Source: Macrophomina tecta (lineage: Eukaryota; Ascomycota; Dothideomycetes; Botryosphaeriales; Botryosphaeriaceae). From it: DNA of 64,000 nt. Below, one piece after another: positions 31,963 through 43,167 of the stretch (position 1 is its first letter; each line of letters starts with the position of its first letter). The position numbers and the translations under genes are program-made. The notes under the pieces are model-generated. The model saw only the letters and a program-made list of their open reading frames with translations. It was not told where the DNA came from and did not search any database. Location: NCBI GenBank assembly GCA_024180945.1, contig JAKSGN010000043.1:1488001-1552000 (forward strand), written 5' to 3'.

Positions 31963-33860
31963 TCACACCCTTGCAATCACCTTAGCCAGCAGCGGATACT
32001 TCTCCCAGAGCGCAAAGCACTTTTGATCCAGCCACCCGTCATTCTCATGGCCCATGCTCAGATCGAAATGCCATAGCACTTTTGCGAGAATCAACCGCAT
32101 TTCATGATAGGCCAGACTAGTCAAGCACGTCAGTTCTCCATGCATTGTCACGAAATGGAGTGGCTGCACTCACTTCTGGCCAATGCAGTTACGAGGACCT
32201 ATGGAAAACGGCTGCAAGATATCTCTCCGGTCCGTATCAAATCCGCTATCCGGCAGCCACCGCTCGGGTATGAAAGAGAGAGGATCCTTGAAGTTGAGGC
32301 TTGATCGGTAAGCCGCCCACTGGGGAACCGATACGCGTGTCTATTGGATTAGGATTTTCTGTGGGTGCCAGTCTGCTTTGGGTGGAAATCTGCTCACCTT
32401 CCCCGGGACCCACTGACCGAGCACTGAAGCTCCCCCGTCAGGGATGACGCGAGGCAGTCCAATTGGCACCGGAGGGTACACTATTTTGATCGCGTGTCAG
32501 CTTGCAGTCCTGAAAACGTCACAGCGCCTTATACATACTCCTGAAAGCCTCCTCAAAGCAGGCGTGCATGTACTTGAGTTTCCGCAGATTCTCAATGGTC
32601 AGCTGGTCGTCCGAGTCGAACAATCGACGAACCTCGCCCGCGAGCTTGCTGAGTTTGTCGGGTTTCTTGAGCAACAGGAACGTCAGCCCGCTCAACAAGG
32701 TGGCCGTAGTCTCCGTCCCCGCAATCATGAACAGACCAGCTTGCGCGTGCATCTCGTTGAGGGTCAGGCCCCTCCCCTCTTCCTGCTTCAGCACCAACCC
32801 CCAAATGTCCGGCCTCTCCAATTCAGTGCCCTGCTTTGCCAGCCTCCGCTCAACTCGTTCGCGGCTGTACTGCTGATGCTCAACCATCATCTTCTTGAGA
32901 CTCGCAGGCACAAGCATGAAGACAATCCGCCCGATGAGCGGGTACTCCCTGCTCATCTGGCCCAGCACGGCGCTCTTGATTCCCCGGAACATGTTGGAGA
33001 CCCAGCTGTTCAACTCGCTCGCCTCGAGCAGACCTAGGCTCTCGCCGAAGGTGAGGTCTCCCATCACATCGAACTGCAGGCTTCAGCGGCTGGTGCGAGG
33101 AGCGAGGGGTGTCGGGCATCGGCGGAGACTTACCGTGGTGCAGTTGTACAGCGCGACCATGTCCACGCTCGCGCCCTGGCTGACCCGCAGACTGGCCACC
33201 AGCTTGTCGACGTAGCCGCGGATCAGCGGCTCCTGCTCCTTGAGGCCGCGGTCGCTGAAGGCGTGCGAGAAAATGCGGCGCACTCGCCCGTGCTCGGCAT
33301 CGTCGAGGATGGCCGCCAGGCTGCACGCCCGGCCCCTCTGAGCGCTGCCGGTGGCCCCGTAGAACTTGGGGTCCTTGGCGGGCGGCGCCGTCTTGCGCGC
33401 CGCCGTGCGGTGGCCGTAGATGTCCTTCCAGGCCTGCGGGTGCACGAAGGAGAGCCGGTCCGGCCCGAAGCGGACGACTTCGCCGTACTGCGCGTGCAGT
33501 GCGCCCAGGTGCAGGTGGATTGTGCCGCTCAGGAAGTGGTACCAGTAGATCAGGTCGGTGCAGGCGGAGAGGGCGGGGCCGGGGTGGTTGTGGAGAGGGT
33601 GGAGGTAGAGGTTGTAGGCTGCTTTGGTGGTGACGGAGAGGAGGAGCTGTGGTGAGGTTGGGATGTCAGATGGATTTGTTTTTGTGCTCTTGCTCATCTT
33701 GTTGCCGCATCGGGCGCACGGTGGAGGGAAAGAGCAGAAGTAGATGGTGAGTCTGCTGCTGTTTACGTACTAGCGCGAAGAGGCCGCCGGCGAGAAGTGG
33801 TACATTTTGCCAGCCGCCCAAGAGGGAGCCTGGCATGTCTACGCCTGCAGAGGTATCCAT
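31963..33860 (-). CDS. Cytochrome P450 monooxygenase
   Basis: A haem-thiolate monooxygenase, probably anchored in the ER membrane. Six exons on the minus strand (33860-33771, 33646-33134, 33073-32539, 32480-32398, 32340-32174, 32116-31963) give 513 aa, a normal P450 length; the introns are 124, 60, 58, 57 and 57 nt. The first intron joins the membrane helix (LLAGGLFALLLLSV) to YNLYLHPLHNHPGP. Diagnostic motifs are complete: oxygen-binding AGTETT (319-324), ExxR EAFR (376-379) followed by YPPVP, PERW (about 432-435) and the haem loop FSIGPRNCIG with Cys459. The style (YLHPL...GP, MYPPVP) resembles fungal secondary-metabolism P450s such as the CYP58/CYP65-like group. That is an impression, not an assignment. 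Other cluster genes are absent; only a cupin relic lies upstream. Confidence 0.92.
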
Positions 33861-35790
33861 ACCTGGCACGGACTAGACAAGAAGTTCCGAGGTGATGGCT
33901 CGCATGCGGGCGTCGCAACCATCTTAAATACTTCTTCCTACACACGTTCGTTTCACCAGTCTCGGCCGCGAGCCGTCCCGCAGCCCCTTTGGTGATGCGC
34001 CATCCCATCTCGGGTTGACAGCTACAGGACGAGATACTGGTGGTCTAGGCATAACTAGGCAGCTGGCGTGGAGCGGCTTGCAGATGGATCTGCGCAACCA
34101 CCGGATGGACCGCACAAACTCGCATTCGTATCGCGAATACGGCACAGCGACGTTTCGGGCCGAGTCCACGGGTGCGTGTCGTGCGGTCTCGGTCCATAAG
34201 TCGGGCTTTCATGAAAATGATCTGTCGAGAAATGATCTTGATGAAACACAGCGTCATGCGGGTGGTCTGGTGCCTGTCTGCTGAAAAGGGTTGAGACCTG
34301 TAAAGCAGAGGGTATGATTGGTTGAGGCTAAGCGGAATGCCGCATCACCGGATAGGAGGAGGCGGAGTTGATTCGGACCCTGGCCGTCAGACAGGCAGTT
34401 CATTGCCTACTCTGGATTCGATTTCGATTCACGGCGTTCTTATAGGGCCTCATCTTCGGATTCGGATGAAAAGAGGTGAGCATGACTGTTCCGAGAGCGA
34501 ATGCGCAAAATCCGGATGCTGTCCGCCCCGGCACGATGCTTGACAGTCTGCACCTGTCCATACTTCGCCTTTGCTGGCTCCGAGGACACGAGAATCACAG
34601 TGAAGATAAACGGACGGTACTTAGGGACAGCCTTTGGCAAGTTACTGAGCAAAATAAAGGTCCATGTGTCCTTTCCTGTCATCGTCTTCGGCTCCTCGCT
34701 TTGCTGGCCGATGGTATCCACTAAGTGGCCGCTAAGCCGCCTTATTTCGAAGTGAAGTGTACGAGAGACTTCCCAACTGATACAAGCCCGCAGGATGACG
34801 ATCAATAGATGGAAGGCAGGTGTAGTAGATCTACACGCTGCCGGCTGACTAAGACCGAGATCAGGACCATTCCAAGGCTTTGATCTCGGTGTGATGCATC
34901 ACATAGGCCTGAAGGTGAACGCAAAGCTGGAAAGGGTTCACGGGTATGGCAAAAGCCATGCCGAAATCTTTGTTCAACTTCATGGTGCAGTTGGTGGTTA
35001 GTGGTTGGGGCTGACGTCCCTCTCGGCCCCCCCGGGTGGGGGAGCGGTTAATCATTTTCAACGTTCCAAGAACGCAACAATACCCAGTGCGAATTGGCAA
35101 ATTAGCATCGAGATACTTTTACAGCGACTCATGTTCGTTCCGACGCTTTCCACCTACTGCGGCACAGGCTAGTTCCCCTTCGGCCTTTATTCATGGACCT
35201 CCGAATATTCGTTGAAGAACCATGTCTTTCAAGCCCTAACAGTTTAGGTAACCTGGATTCAAGGCAAGGCACTCCCGGATCACACCTCAACGCTCTAACT
35301 TTCTGCAGTAAATGATACGCTCTCAGGTTCCATGTACATTTCCCGCGAGCACCGCGCCTACCTTTTCCTTCACCTCCAAGCACTCCCAACTTCTAAATCC
35401 CGTCGTCTGACTCTGATTTTCCGGCACTTGTTACAGAAGCAAGTTGCCAGACAATTTGGCAAGCTTAGGCCAATTTTCATCTAAAGCGTGCCTGTATGAC
35501 TGAGGGAGCGTGTTTGGACGGAGCATCGAGAGCATCGATATCATGATACGATTGGAGTGTTGTCCCGCTGGGGAGCCGTTGGCCGCTGCCTTTGCGTAGG
35601 TTCAGAACGTGATCACTTTACTCCAAGACGCGGAGGCGTTGGGATGCGGCGCATGTTGTCCAGGCTGTATATGCGTAAGCATTGCGTTGACGTCCAAGCC
35701 AATCTTTGTCAAGTTTGCTTTGCACTTGACATTCTCTACGCGTGGTCTACACCGCGTTGCGGAAACCACTTCACTTGTGACTCAAATCCG
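33861..35790. other. 1.9-kb intergenic region
   Basis: No convincing gene. A 121-codon open frame on the minus strand (34440-34805) has no ATG start and no known motif. The left part should include the P450 promoter. Confidence 0.45.
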
Positions 35791-36455
35791 TCATATACCC
35801 CCCAAATGACTTTGTACCTCCCTCAGTAGGGTATCGAACACTGAATCACTCGGCACGGTGATTGTCCCATACCTCGCCATAGCCTTCTCATTCACCTCTG
35901 GATTCAACGGCCGACCCGCCTCTGCCATTCGGCTCATGATACGGGAGTGTTTGACCTAGAGAACGGGCATACAGGTGAGTATGCGGCGGCTCTCGACGCC
36001 CGTGGGATTGGAGAAGGTATGCGGGGTGCGGATGGGCACGGCAACGTACTCGTTCTCGCGGGTGTCGACTTTACCGAAAGGGGTGTTGAACTGCAGCAAG
36101 TTCTCCGTGATGAAGCACGTCTCGTCCTGGATGATGCAGTGAGCGTAGACAGCGGTATTGTTTTCCAGTTGGAGCTTACGTGCATCTCATGCCAGTGGAT
36201 TGGCGGGCCGGTTGTGTACGGAGGCAATATGATTTCGAGGCTGCCGAGGCGGTTGTCTGGAATTTTCCAGCTTTGCTTTATGAGTAGGATAAAGGTAGAT
36301 CTTGATAGCTACCGGTGCGTGAGCCGTCTTCGAGGATTCGAAGCATTGCGAGCCCGATGGTCAGCACTTCGCCTGACTGCGCCGACATGAAGTTGACTCT
36401 TCCAGCCGGGATGTCGAGGGCCACTGGAATTTCGGGAGAGACTTCGGTATCCCAT
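35791..36455 (-). pseudogene. Cupin-domain protein gene, probably inactivated
   Basis: On the minus strand the sequence follows a small fungal cupin family closely. Coding blocks are 36455-36313, 36256-36180 and 36126-35791, separated by normal 56- and 53-nt introns (36312-36257, 36179-36127). Cupin landmarks are present: EDGSRTDNRLG, then PPYTTGPPIHWHEMHDE (first metal-site His cluster), then VAVPIRTPHTFSNP (second His). There are two lesions. A TAG at 35960-35958 interrupts the frame where relatives have an aromatic residue, and the frame stays open after it with family-like residues (PLNPEVNEKAMARYG). Second, the apparent start reads ATGGGATACC, one G too many for the ATG to be in frame with EVSPEIP. 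An upstream spliced exon could rescue the start but not the stop. Confidence 0.7.
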
Positions 36456-36915
36456 ATTCATCTGAACTATATCCGATCTTGCAGACCATTGAAGACTTCT
36501 CGTCGAATACATACGTATGGAAGTACCTAGTCCTTCCTTCGTACCTTGGGCTTCATGAAGGGCGAGTGCTAAAAGATAGACGGCAATCGTGCCGAAAAGG
36601 TCATAGTGCATATAGGCACGCTGATCAATGAATGGATAAATGTTAGGTATGGTTTGGGATTCTGCTAACGGGCCTAGGTAAAACGTCAGCCTCCGCACTA
36701 CTTCGAGTATGCAGCGGAAAGTGTCCGTGCCTACAGCTTACACTACCAGCTGACTCAGGTGCTACTCGCATTGACCGCCATAAAAGGGGCCAATACCCCA
36801 GCTGCGAAAAAAAAAGGGACGCCTTGAGCGAGGAGACGTCTAATGTTGTCATGGAGGCTAAATTTTTCTTATTACTAGCAGGTCTAAGCCTTGCGCTTGA
36901 TATCTTCTCATTACA
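36456..36915. other. Region upstream of the cupin relic
   Basis: Minus-strand open frames here (for example the block IYPFIDQRAYMHYDLFGTIA, about 36640-36580) look slightly protein-like and could be upstream exons of the cupin locus or another relic. I cannot assign them. The GH53 gene begins its 3' end at 36916. Confidence 0.3.
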
Positions 36916-38112
36916 TTAGTAATTAAACAGGTTCACCGACTTCCTAGAATACGCCGTCGTCACCGGCCATGTGCTGTAATCCGCCTGGAACAGAATAGCG
37001 TCATCGCAGGCGCTCCCCAAGCTCGTCAAATTGGTCCAGGCCGGCTCCCAGTAATGCACGCCCGTTCCCCTCCCCTGCGGCACCTGTCTCACAATATCTA
37101 TAACCTCGTGGACCCACTCAATCTGGCCTTCGACACTGACGGGGATGGAGGGCTCGCTGAGGTCGGGAACGGGTCCCCACTGGCCGGAGCAGAGAACAGG
37201 ATAATCCGTCTCGACGACCTGGACGGGCTTCTTGTACTTGCGGGAGATGGTATTGAGCGTCTTCTTCAAGTTCTTAAAGGTGGCGGCGGTGCCGTAGAAG
37301 GGGTAGAAGGAGAAGCCGAAGACGTCCCAATCGGAGGTCTTGACGATGCCGGTGTCGGTGAGGGCGCTGAACCAGGCCTCTTGGAGGGTCAGGTTCCAGC
37401 CGTTGTCGACGTGGATCATGATCTCGGGCTTGTGCACGCCGCCGGCAACGGCGTCGTCGACGCCGCGGCGGGCGCTCTCGTAGATGGTGGCCAGGCCGGT
37501 GAAGTTCTGGGCGCGGGCCTTATCGCCGGGAGTGTCGACATCGACGTAGCCCAGCGGCCAGACCATGCCGTGGCGGACCTCGTTGCCCAGACTGACGATG
37601 GAGAGGTCGATGCCCTCGTCCTTGAAGGCGTGCAGGGTCTCGTTGACGTAGCCGCGGATGGTTTTGGCCACCTCGGGCAGGGTGGTGGGCCAGGCAACCG
37701 GGGCGTTGTTGTGCTGCGGGTCGGCCCAGGTGTCGGAGAAATGGTAGTCGAGGTAGATGTGGTAGCCCTTGTTGGCGAAGCGCTTTGCTAAGCTGAGGAT
37801 GTAGGGAAGGTCATACTGGCCGGGGATAGGGTTCACCCAGAGCCTATTGCTGGTCAGTCATCACTATTGGGACGGTTGCGGAGTGGGGACCAACCTCAAT
37901 CGCACTGTGTTCATGCCCCCATCACCAAGGATATCATCCGCCGGCCGAGTTGCGTTGTTTCTCGCAGTGTCAATGTAGACCACCTGGCTCTCCTCCATGA
38001 TCTTGAGCGTGGACAAGTCATGCCCCTTGTAGAAGACAGGAGCGGACTTGGGAGCGGCGGCTGCTCCGCAGAACAGGACTGAGCCCACAGCGACAAGCTT
38101 GGTGATGAACAT
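36916..38112 (-). CDS. Secreted arabinogalactan endo-beta-1,4-galactanase, family GH53
   Basis: This enzyme cleaves beta-1,4-galactan side chains of pectin (type I arabinogalactan) outside the cell. Two exons (38112-37895, 37843-36916; 51-nt intron) give 381 aa. Residues 1-19 are a signal peptide (MFITKLVAVGSVLFCGAAAA). The GH53 barrel begins with YKGHDLSTLKIMEE. Key features are GMNTVRLRLWVNP across the splice junction, YHIYLDYHFSDTWADP, the acid/base Glu161 in LGNEV and the nucleophile Glu284 in VVETDYP. The C-terminal YWEPAW follows. Homologues are about 330-380 aa. A TATAAG box lies about 62 nt upstream of the ATG. The gene suggests plant-biomass degradation or plant association. Confidence 0.95.
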
Positions 38113-38173
38113 GGTGAAGAAGATAAGTCCTGACAGCGGGGCAGTGTTGGCAAGAAGCGAGCTGGTGGCTCTT

Positions 38174-38179
38174 CTTATA
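38174..38179 (-). promoter_or_regulatory. TATA box of the GH53 gene
   Basis: TATAAG on the minus strand lies 62 nt before the start codon, in a position usual for inducible fungal promoters. Confidence 0.5.
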
Positions 38180-40213
38180 GAGAGCTCGCGTGCGGGCGGG
38201 CGAGGAGACTGAGTCTTGCAAAGATATTCCTCCAATAGGCATCGTGGTTGCAAAGGCAAAAATTGTTGTTTACTCGTGCGGCTCACTCAACGGCTCGACC
38301 GGATGCGGAGCCCCGCACTCGGAGATATCCCATTTAGGCAGCTGAAGAGGACCCATGTCACGCCACGAGGCAGGTCACCAAGTACCTGGTTGATTGACTT
38401 CAGGCTGATCGCCGCTAGCCGTCCTGGAGGAGCTGCATGTCGTTTCAGAACAACAGAGGGCGATCACCCGTTGCTTGCTGGACCCGACTGCAGTGTTTTC
38501 AACGACTCTCAAGTGCGTCTGCCAGTCGACAGAGCACGTCCGAAGGCTCGCTTAGCGGGCAACGCCACCAACCCCACAGCCTGCATTTATCCGGACACTA
38601 GAGGCTTGTGCGTCCGGCGCTGCTTGCTCGGCATGCCGTCTTTCGCCGTGTCCGTTCGGGTCCGGCTCGTTCCACGGGCTGCTTCCAGATGAAGTTGGGA
38701 GATTGCTCCTGAGTCGTGGGTACGCCAGAGCTAACGGCCCACCTGACAGAGCCACAAGCTAACGCTTCTTCCACGCGAGGTACGAGCTGTCAATTCTGAC
38801 CGACTTCGCTTTCGAACGCCACATTTTACGGAGCCACGGCGGGGCCCAGCTTCATAGATATCCACGTCGTCTCCGAAGGCTCGTGGGACTTGCTTGCGTT
38901 CAGCGTTGCGATCCACCCGGCACCCAGCAGAAAGTCTCGATGGCAACATGCTGGAAGAGGCCGGAACCGAGAACGAGGTGAGAATACTCCTAGGTCAATC
39001 AGCGCGGCGAGAGCAACAGCAGACGAGGGCACGCGCGAGGCACGAAAACATGTACATTGTGACCTCAGTTGGCGGGCGTCTAGTATCGTAAAGCTTCGGT
39101 GAGTAGTAGCAGTAGTTCGTCAGGCCGCGCATTGATCAAGTCATCGTCGAAGGCGGCCCAGGTGAGGGATGATGCTTGAAAGAGTTCAGGCTGAGCTGGC
39201 CCGTGTTACTTTGGCGCCGCGCCGGTTGGCTTTACTGCGATGCCGTTCTGGGTACCGTATGAAGGTGTTGAGCCAAGTGTGCAGAGAGATAGCACTGAGA
39301 GGAAAGCTGGTAAATCTCTAGAGCACGTCGCGGACCCAGGGGAATTGGCACCTACTCGCAAAGGAGCGAACAGCGACAGACAGCAACAGGAAAGCGGGCC
39401 TGCCGGGGGTTGACGTCGCACTCGGTTGTCTCACCTCCCGAGGACTGCGGAGACGACGGAGGTACGTCCACGGGAGAGCGGACGAGGTGAAAGGTTGAAG
39501 GCGGCTGGGCTTGCACCGTGTAGAGTTTCCCCAAAGGTCTGGAAGTACAACTAGCCCCGAAAGCGAAAAGTAGGGACAGGCGTCCAACGAAGATGTCAGC
39601 GATGCAGTCACGGTCTCGGGGCCGAGCGAAGAGCAGATGTGCGCGTGGAGAGCGACGGGCAGGCGGACCGACGCAGACTCGGCATCTCCGCGGAGAAAGA
39701 AGCGCTGAGGCCGCGAATTCTGGCACCCGCGATCAATCCACGGCCTCGACTTGGCCCTCCTGCCGTCGGACGCCATTCCCGCACACCCGTTCCGCACCGA
39801 AGATCGCGTAACTGCAACTGCTGCCATAGGCCGCGCTTCGCTGGACGCAACGGCTGGCGTCCGATGCGGCTGAGGGCTGGTGCCTTTTTGTTTGTCGTGG
39901 CCGTGTTGGTGGTGCGTCCGTGAGAACACCGAGCGCTAGCTGCAGCTCCGACTTTCTCCTTGGTGAGCAAGATTCCGCCAGGTGGAGTGACCTGACTGTG
40001 CGACGGTCATCCGCAGCCTCCAGTTTTATCTGCTTACCATGCTCCTGTTCCTGCATGTCCGCGGAGACTCCAATGGGGCTGCCGGCTATAAGAAGACGGG
40101 GAATGCCCTGGGGCCACATCATTACATCACAGCTCATCGCCTCTGCCGGGCTTCCTTATCGCTCATATCCACCGCCTCCCACCTGCTACTGACACCCAGA
40201 CAGCAACTTCACC
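38180..40213. other. 2-kb intergenic region between GH53 and flavohaemoglobin
   Basis: This is a divergent promoter region. Open frames of up to about 200 codons (39318-39929, minus) lack ATG starts and known motifs. The flavohaemoglobin TATA element is at its right end. Confidence 0.5.
40087..40092 (+). promoter_or_regulatory. TATA box of the flavohaemoglobin gene
   Basis: TATAAG lies 127 nt upstream of the start codon. A TATA promoter fits a stress-inducible gene. Confidence 0.45.
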
Positions 40214-41464
40214 ATGCCATTGACTCCCGATCAAGTCCAGATCATCAAGGCCACCGTGCCCATTCTCGCCGAGCATGGCAACACCATCACCACCCGCTTC
40301 TACCAGAACATGCTGCGCGAGAACCCGGACCTCAACAACATCTTCAGCAACACCCATCAGGTCACCGGCCACCAGCCGCGCGCCCTGGCCATGTCTCTCT
40401 ACGCCTACGCCTCCAACATCGACGACCTCGGCGTCCTGGGCCCCGCCGTCGAGCTCATCTGCCAGAAGCACGCCTCGCTCTACATCCGCCCCGAGCACTA
40501 CGACATCGTCGGCACCTATCTGCTCGCCGCCATGAAGGAAATCCTCGGCGACGCTCTGACCCCCGAGATCCACGCCGCCTGGGCCGAGGCCTACTGGCAG
40601 CTGGCCAACCTCATGATCGGCAAGGTGGCCGACCTGTACAAGCACGCCGCCGGCTGGACCGACTGGCGCGACTTCCGCATCGCCCGCAAGGTCAAAGAGT
40701 CGTCTGAGATCATCTCCTTCTACCTCGAGCCCGTCGACGGTGCCCAGCTGCCCTCCTTCCTGCCCGGCCAGTACATCTCCATCCAGGCCGACGTGCCCGA
40801 CCTTGAGTTCAAGCAGGCCCGCCAGTACTCGCTGTCCGACGCCCCCAACCCGCGCCACTACCGCATCAGCGTCAAGCGCGAGGACGGCCTCGACATGGGC
40901 TCCAGCGCCGCCAAGGCCCACCCGGGCTACGTCTCCAACGTGCTGCACCTCTCCAAGAAGGAGGGCGACGTCCTGCGCGTCTCGCACCCCTTTGGCGACT
41001 TCTACTTCGACGAGCGCGCCGTGCCCCAAGACGCCCCCGTCGTCTTCCTCGCCGCCGGCGTTGGCCTCACCTGTCTGCTCGCCATCCTCAACTCTCTGAC
41101 CGCAAAGCAATCCACCCGCCCCCTCCGCTGGATCCACGCCGCCCGCACGACGCAAGCTCGCGCCTTCGCTGACCACGTCGGCAACTTGGTCCGCGAGCAC
41201 GCCAACCTCGAGCGCAAGCTGTTCGTCTCCAAGCCGGCCGACTCGGACGTCCAGGGTAGGGACTATGACGTCGCCGGCCGCTTAGACTTAACACTGCTGG
41301 ATAAAGAGAAGGACCTGCTTGTCGGTGACAAAAAGGCGCAGTACTTCGTATGCGGCCCCGAGGCGTTCATGGTCGACATGCAGAAGGGCTTGAAGGCGCT
41401 GGGCGTGGACGAGGAGAGGGTCCATCTCGAGCTGTTCGGCACCGGCGGCGTGCCGAAGGCTTAA
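40214..41464 (+). CDS. FHB1: Flavohaemoglobin (nitric oxide dioxygenase)
   Basis: It converts nitric oxide and O2 to nitrate using NAD(P)H and so protects against nitrosative stress. This is an intron-less gene of 416 aa, full length for the family. Residues 1-140 form the globin domain with RFYQNML (B helix Tyr) and the proximal haem His86 in CQKHASLY. About 150-265 is the FAD-binding ferredoxin-reductase domain (RQYSLSDAP, YRISVKRE). The rest is the NAD-binding domain (VVFLAAGVGLTCLLAIL, YFVCGPEAFM). The C-terminus LELFGTGG is typical. There is no targeting peptide, so it is probably cytosolic. Codon use is strongly C-biased, suggesting high expression. FHB1 is the yeast name. Confidence 0.95.
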   Translation: MPLTPDQVQIIKATVPILAEHGNTITTRFYQNMLRENPDLNNIFSNTHQVTGHQPRALAMSLYAYASNIDDLGVLGPAVELICQKHASLYIRPEHYDIVGTYLLAAMKEILGDALTPEIHAAWAEAYWQLANLMIGKVADLYKHAAGWTDWRDFRIARKVKESSEIISFYLEPVDGAQLPSFLPGQYISIQADVPDLEFKQARQYSLSDAPNPRHYRISVKREDGLDMGSSAAKAHPGYVSNVLHLSKKEGDVLRVSHPFGDFYFDERAVPQDAPVVFLAAGVGLTCLLAILNSLTAKQSTRPLRWIHAARTTQARAFADHVGNLVREHANLERKLFVSKPADSDVQGRDYDVAGRLDLTLLDKEKDLLVGDKKAQYFVCGPEAFMVDMQKGLKALGVDEERVHLELFGTGGVPKA

Positions 41465-42479
41465 GTGGGATAAGGCGCAAGAAGGGTTGTTGAGGAGGTG
41501 GGACGCCGGGAGCTTTTTGTATAAGGTTGAGAGTTTGCGCTTCTTCGGACGGCTCGGATGGGCGTGGCCAAGCGTGCGGGGATCATTCATGCGGCTGATA
41601 AACAGGGCTGCCGGGATGCATGGGGGAAGCGGAAAGAACGTGTGTAAGATATTTGGTTGGGACTAGGCCTGGGGCCTGTCGGACTTGGCCATCTGGAAAG
41701 TTTGTTATATTCGAGCGATGTAAGAGCATGGATTGCGGCGTTGTTTGAAGGTTTCGGAAAGGGAGTTAGTAATCTTTTTTTTTCTCCTCTTGAGGATCTT
41801 GGAAGATGCTGCTAGCTAGTGAGCGCAAGTGAGGCCTTGACTTGCATAGAGTTGAATCAGATAATTTCAAGCGAACTATAGCAAAGACTTTTTTTTTTTT
41901 TTTTTTGGTACGAGCAGGGTTCTGACGAATATCTTGGTCAGCTTCAGAATACCTCGGCCCGGCCAGGGAACGGATATTTCGGGTAGCTCTATTGACTGCC
42001 GATATGATGCATGTACAACGTCGCTCATGGTATATATTACCCAAGGCATCTCGGATGTATATCCAACAATTTGAGTCGGGGGAACCGCGTATATTGGATT
42101 TTATGCTGACGGGCTGTATCGAAGTGGTGATGTTCAGGGTGCTATGAGGTAAGAAAATCACATTTTCTATCAAGAAATGCAGATATTCAACTTTCCGGTT
42201 GTGTTATTTCTCTTTCTCCCTCGGATGCAGATGAAGCAAAGCTCAAGCAGATATCAATGAGGCCAAAGAAATCAAAACCCATGCCAAATGCTGCCTCGTA
42301 CCCGCGAATACTCAAGCTTGATATGTACAGCCGATCAGCACTCTTTGAGTGAACGACACAAACTCCCCACCCCCCAAAACCTATATACAAACACTTCACC
42401 GTCCCCCTTCCAAACCCATCCTCCTTTGTAACCTCACCCCTCCATCACCCGACCGCTTGCCTCAAGCCCTCCGCACACC
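41465..42479. other. 1-kb intergenic region
   Basis: The 3' flanks of two convergent genes meet here. It is AT-richer in the middle and includes a T18 run at 41889-41906 and a T9 run near 41775. No gene is seen. Confidence 0.5.
41889..41906. repeat. Poly(T) homopolymer, 18 nt
   Basis: An uninterrupted T run in the intergenic region downstream of FHB1. Confidence 0.9.
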
Positions 42480-43001
42480 TCAAAACATCGCCAACGGATT
42501 CGTCGCATTCGCCGGCCTCTCCTGAATCACATCCCAATGCTCCATAATGCACGTCCCCTCAAACCGATAGATATCGACGATCGCGCTCGGCTCCGCCGCG
42601 CCGGCCGTGTCCTGGCGGTAGTGCACGAAGCCGCGGTTGGCGTCGAAGGCCTGGTTGATGATGGTCGCGTTGGTGGCACCGACGGGGAAGGACGCGAACG
42701 CGTCCAGCACCACCTGCCGGCCCGAGGGGAAGAAGGGGTTGTGCTGGATGTAGTCCTCCGACACGTGGTCGAGGAGCGCGCGCGTCGCGTTCTGCTCGAC
42801 CAGGAACTTCTGCACGAATTCCGCGAAGATGGCGCGCTGCTCGGCGACGGTGGCCCGGCGCGGCGGGCAGTAGGGCGCGCCGCCGACCGGGGAGGATTTG
42901 GAGGCGGCGGTGTTGCGGTAGGTGGAGGGCGGCCAGGGGGAGGCGGTGACGGTGGTGGCCAGGAGGGCCAGCGCGCTGGCGGCGAGGGCGGTGATGTGCA
43001 T
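42480..43001 (-). CDS. Secreted SnoaL/NTF2-like protein
   Basis: A single exon of 173 aa. It has a clear signal peptide (MHITALAASALALLATTVTA, cleavage near residue 20). The mature part has the outline of small NTF2-like/SnoaL proteins: an N-terminal helix (RAIFAEFVQKFLVEQN), DYIQHNP (the conserved His-Asn of the pocket entrance), AFDANRGFVHYR and the final strands IVDIYRFEGTCIMEHWDVIQE. In the family these pockets bind or isomerise small polyketide-like molecules, but many fungal secreted members have no assigned function. A TATATAA box on the same strand lies at 43167-43161. The TATA box and signal peptide support a real, regulated secreted protein. Confidence 0.85.
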   Translation of the reverse strand: MHITALAASALALLATTVTASPWPPSTYRNTAASKSSPVGGAPYCPPRRATVAEQRAIFAEFVQKFLVEQNATRALLDHVSEDYIQHNPFFPSGRQVVLDAFASFPVGATNATIINQAFDANRGFVHYRQDTAGAAEPSAIVDIYRFEGTCIMEHWDVIQERPANATNPLAMF

Positions 43002-43160
43002 TGCTGGATTGTGTGGAGTGCTCTGGTTGTGTTCGAAGCAGTGGAGGCAGAGGGGGCAGACAGTGGTAGATAGCGAGTGCTTTACAGATGGTTCACCAAC
43101 GAGCGGGGAATGCTGCCGAGAGAGCGGATGATGATGCAGGATGAGGGCATCTCTACATGG

Positions 43161-43167
43161 TTATATA
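43161..43167 (-). promoter_or_regulatory. TATA box of the SnoaL-like gene
   Basis: TATATAA on the minus strand lies about 160 nt before the ATG at 43001. Confidence 0.5.

Noticed and set aside
34440..34805. A 121-codon minus-strand frame upstream of the P450
   Set aside because: It does not begin with ATG and has no recognisable domain.
31963..38112. A secondary-metabolite cluster around the P450
   Set aside because: No backbone enzyme, transporter or cluster regulator is present; the P450, cupin relic and GH53 are better read as separate genes.
39318..39929. A 203-codon minus-strand frame between GH53 and FHB1
   Set aside because: It has no ATG at its start, no motif, and competes with equally long frames on the other strand.
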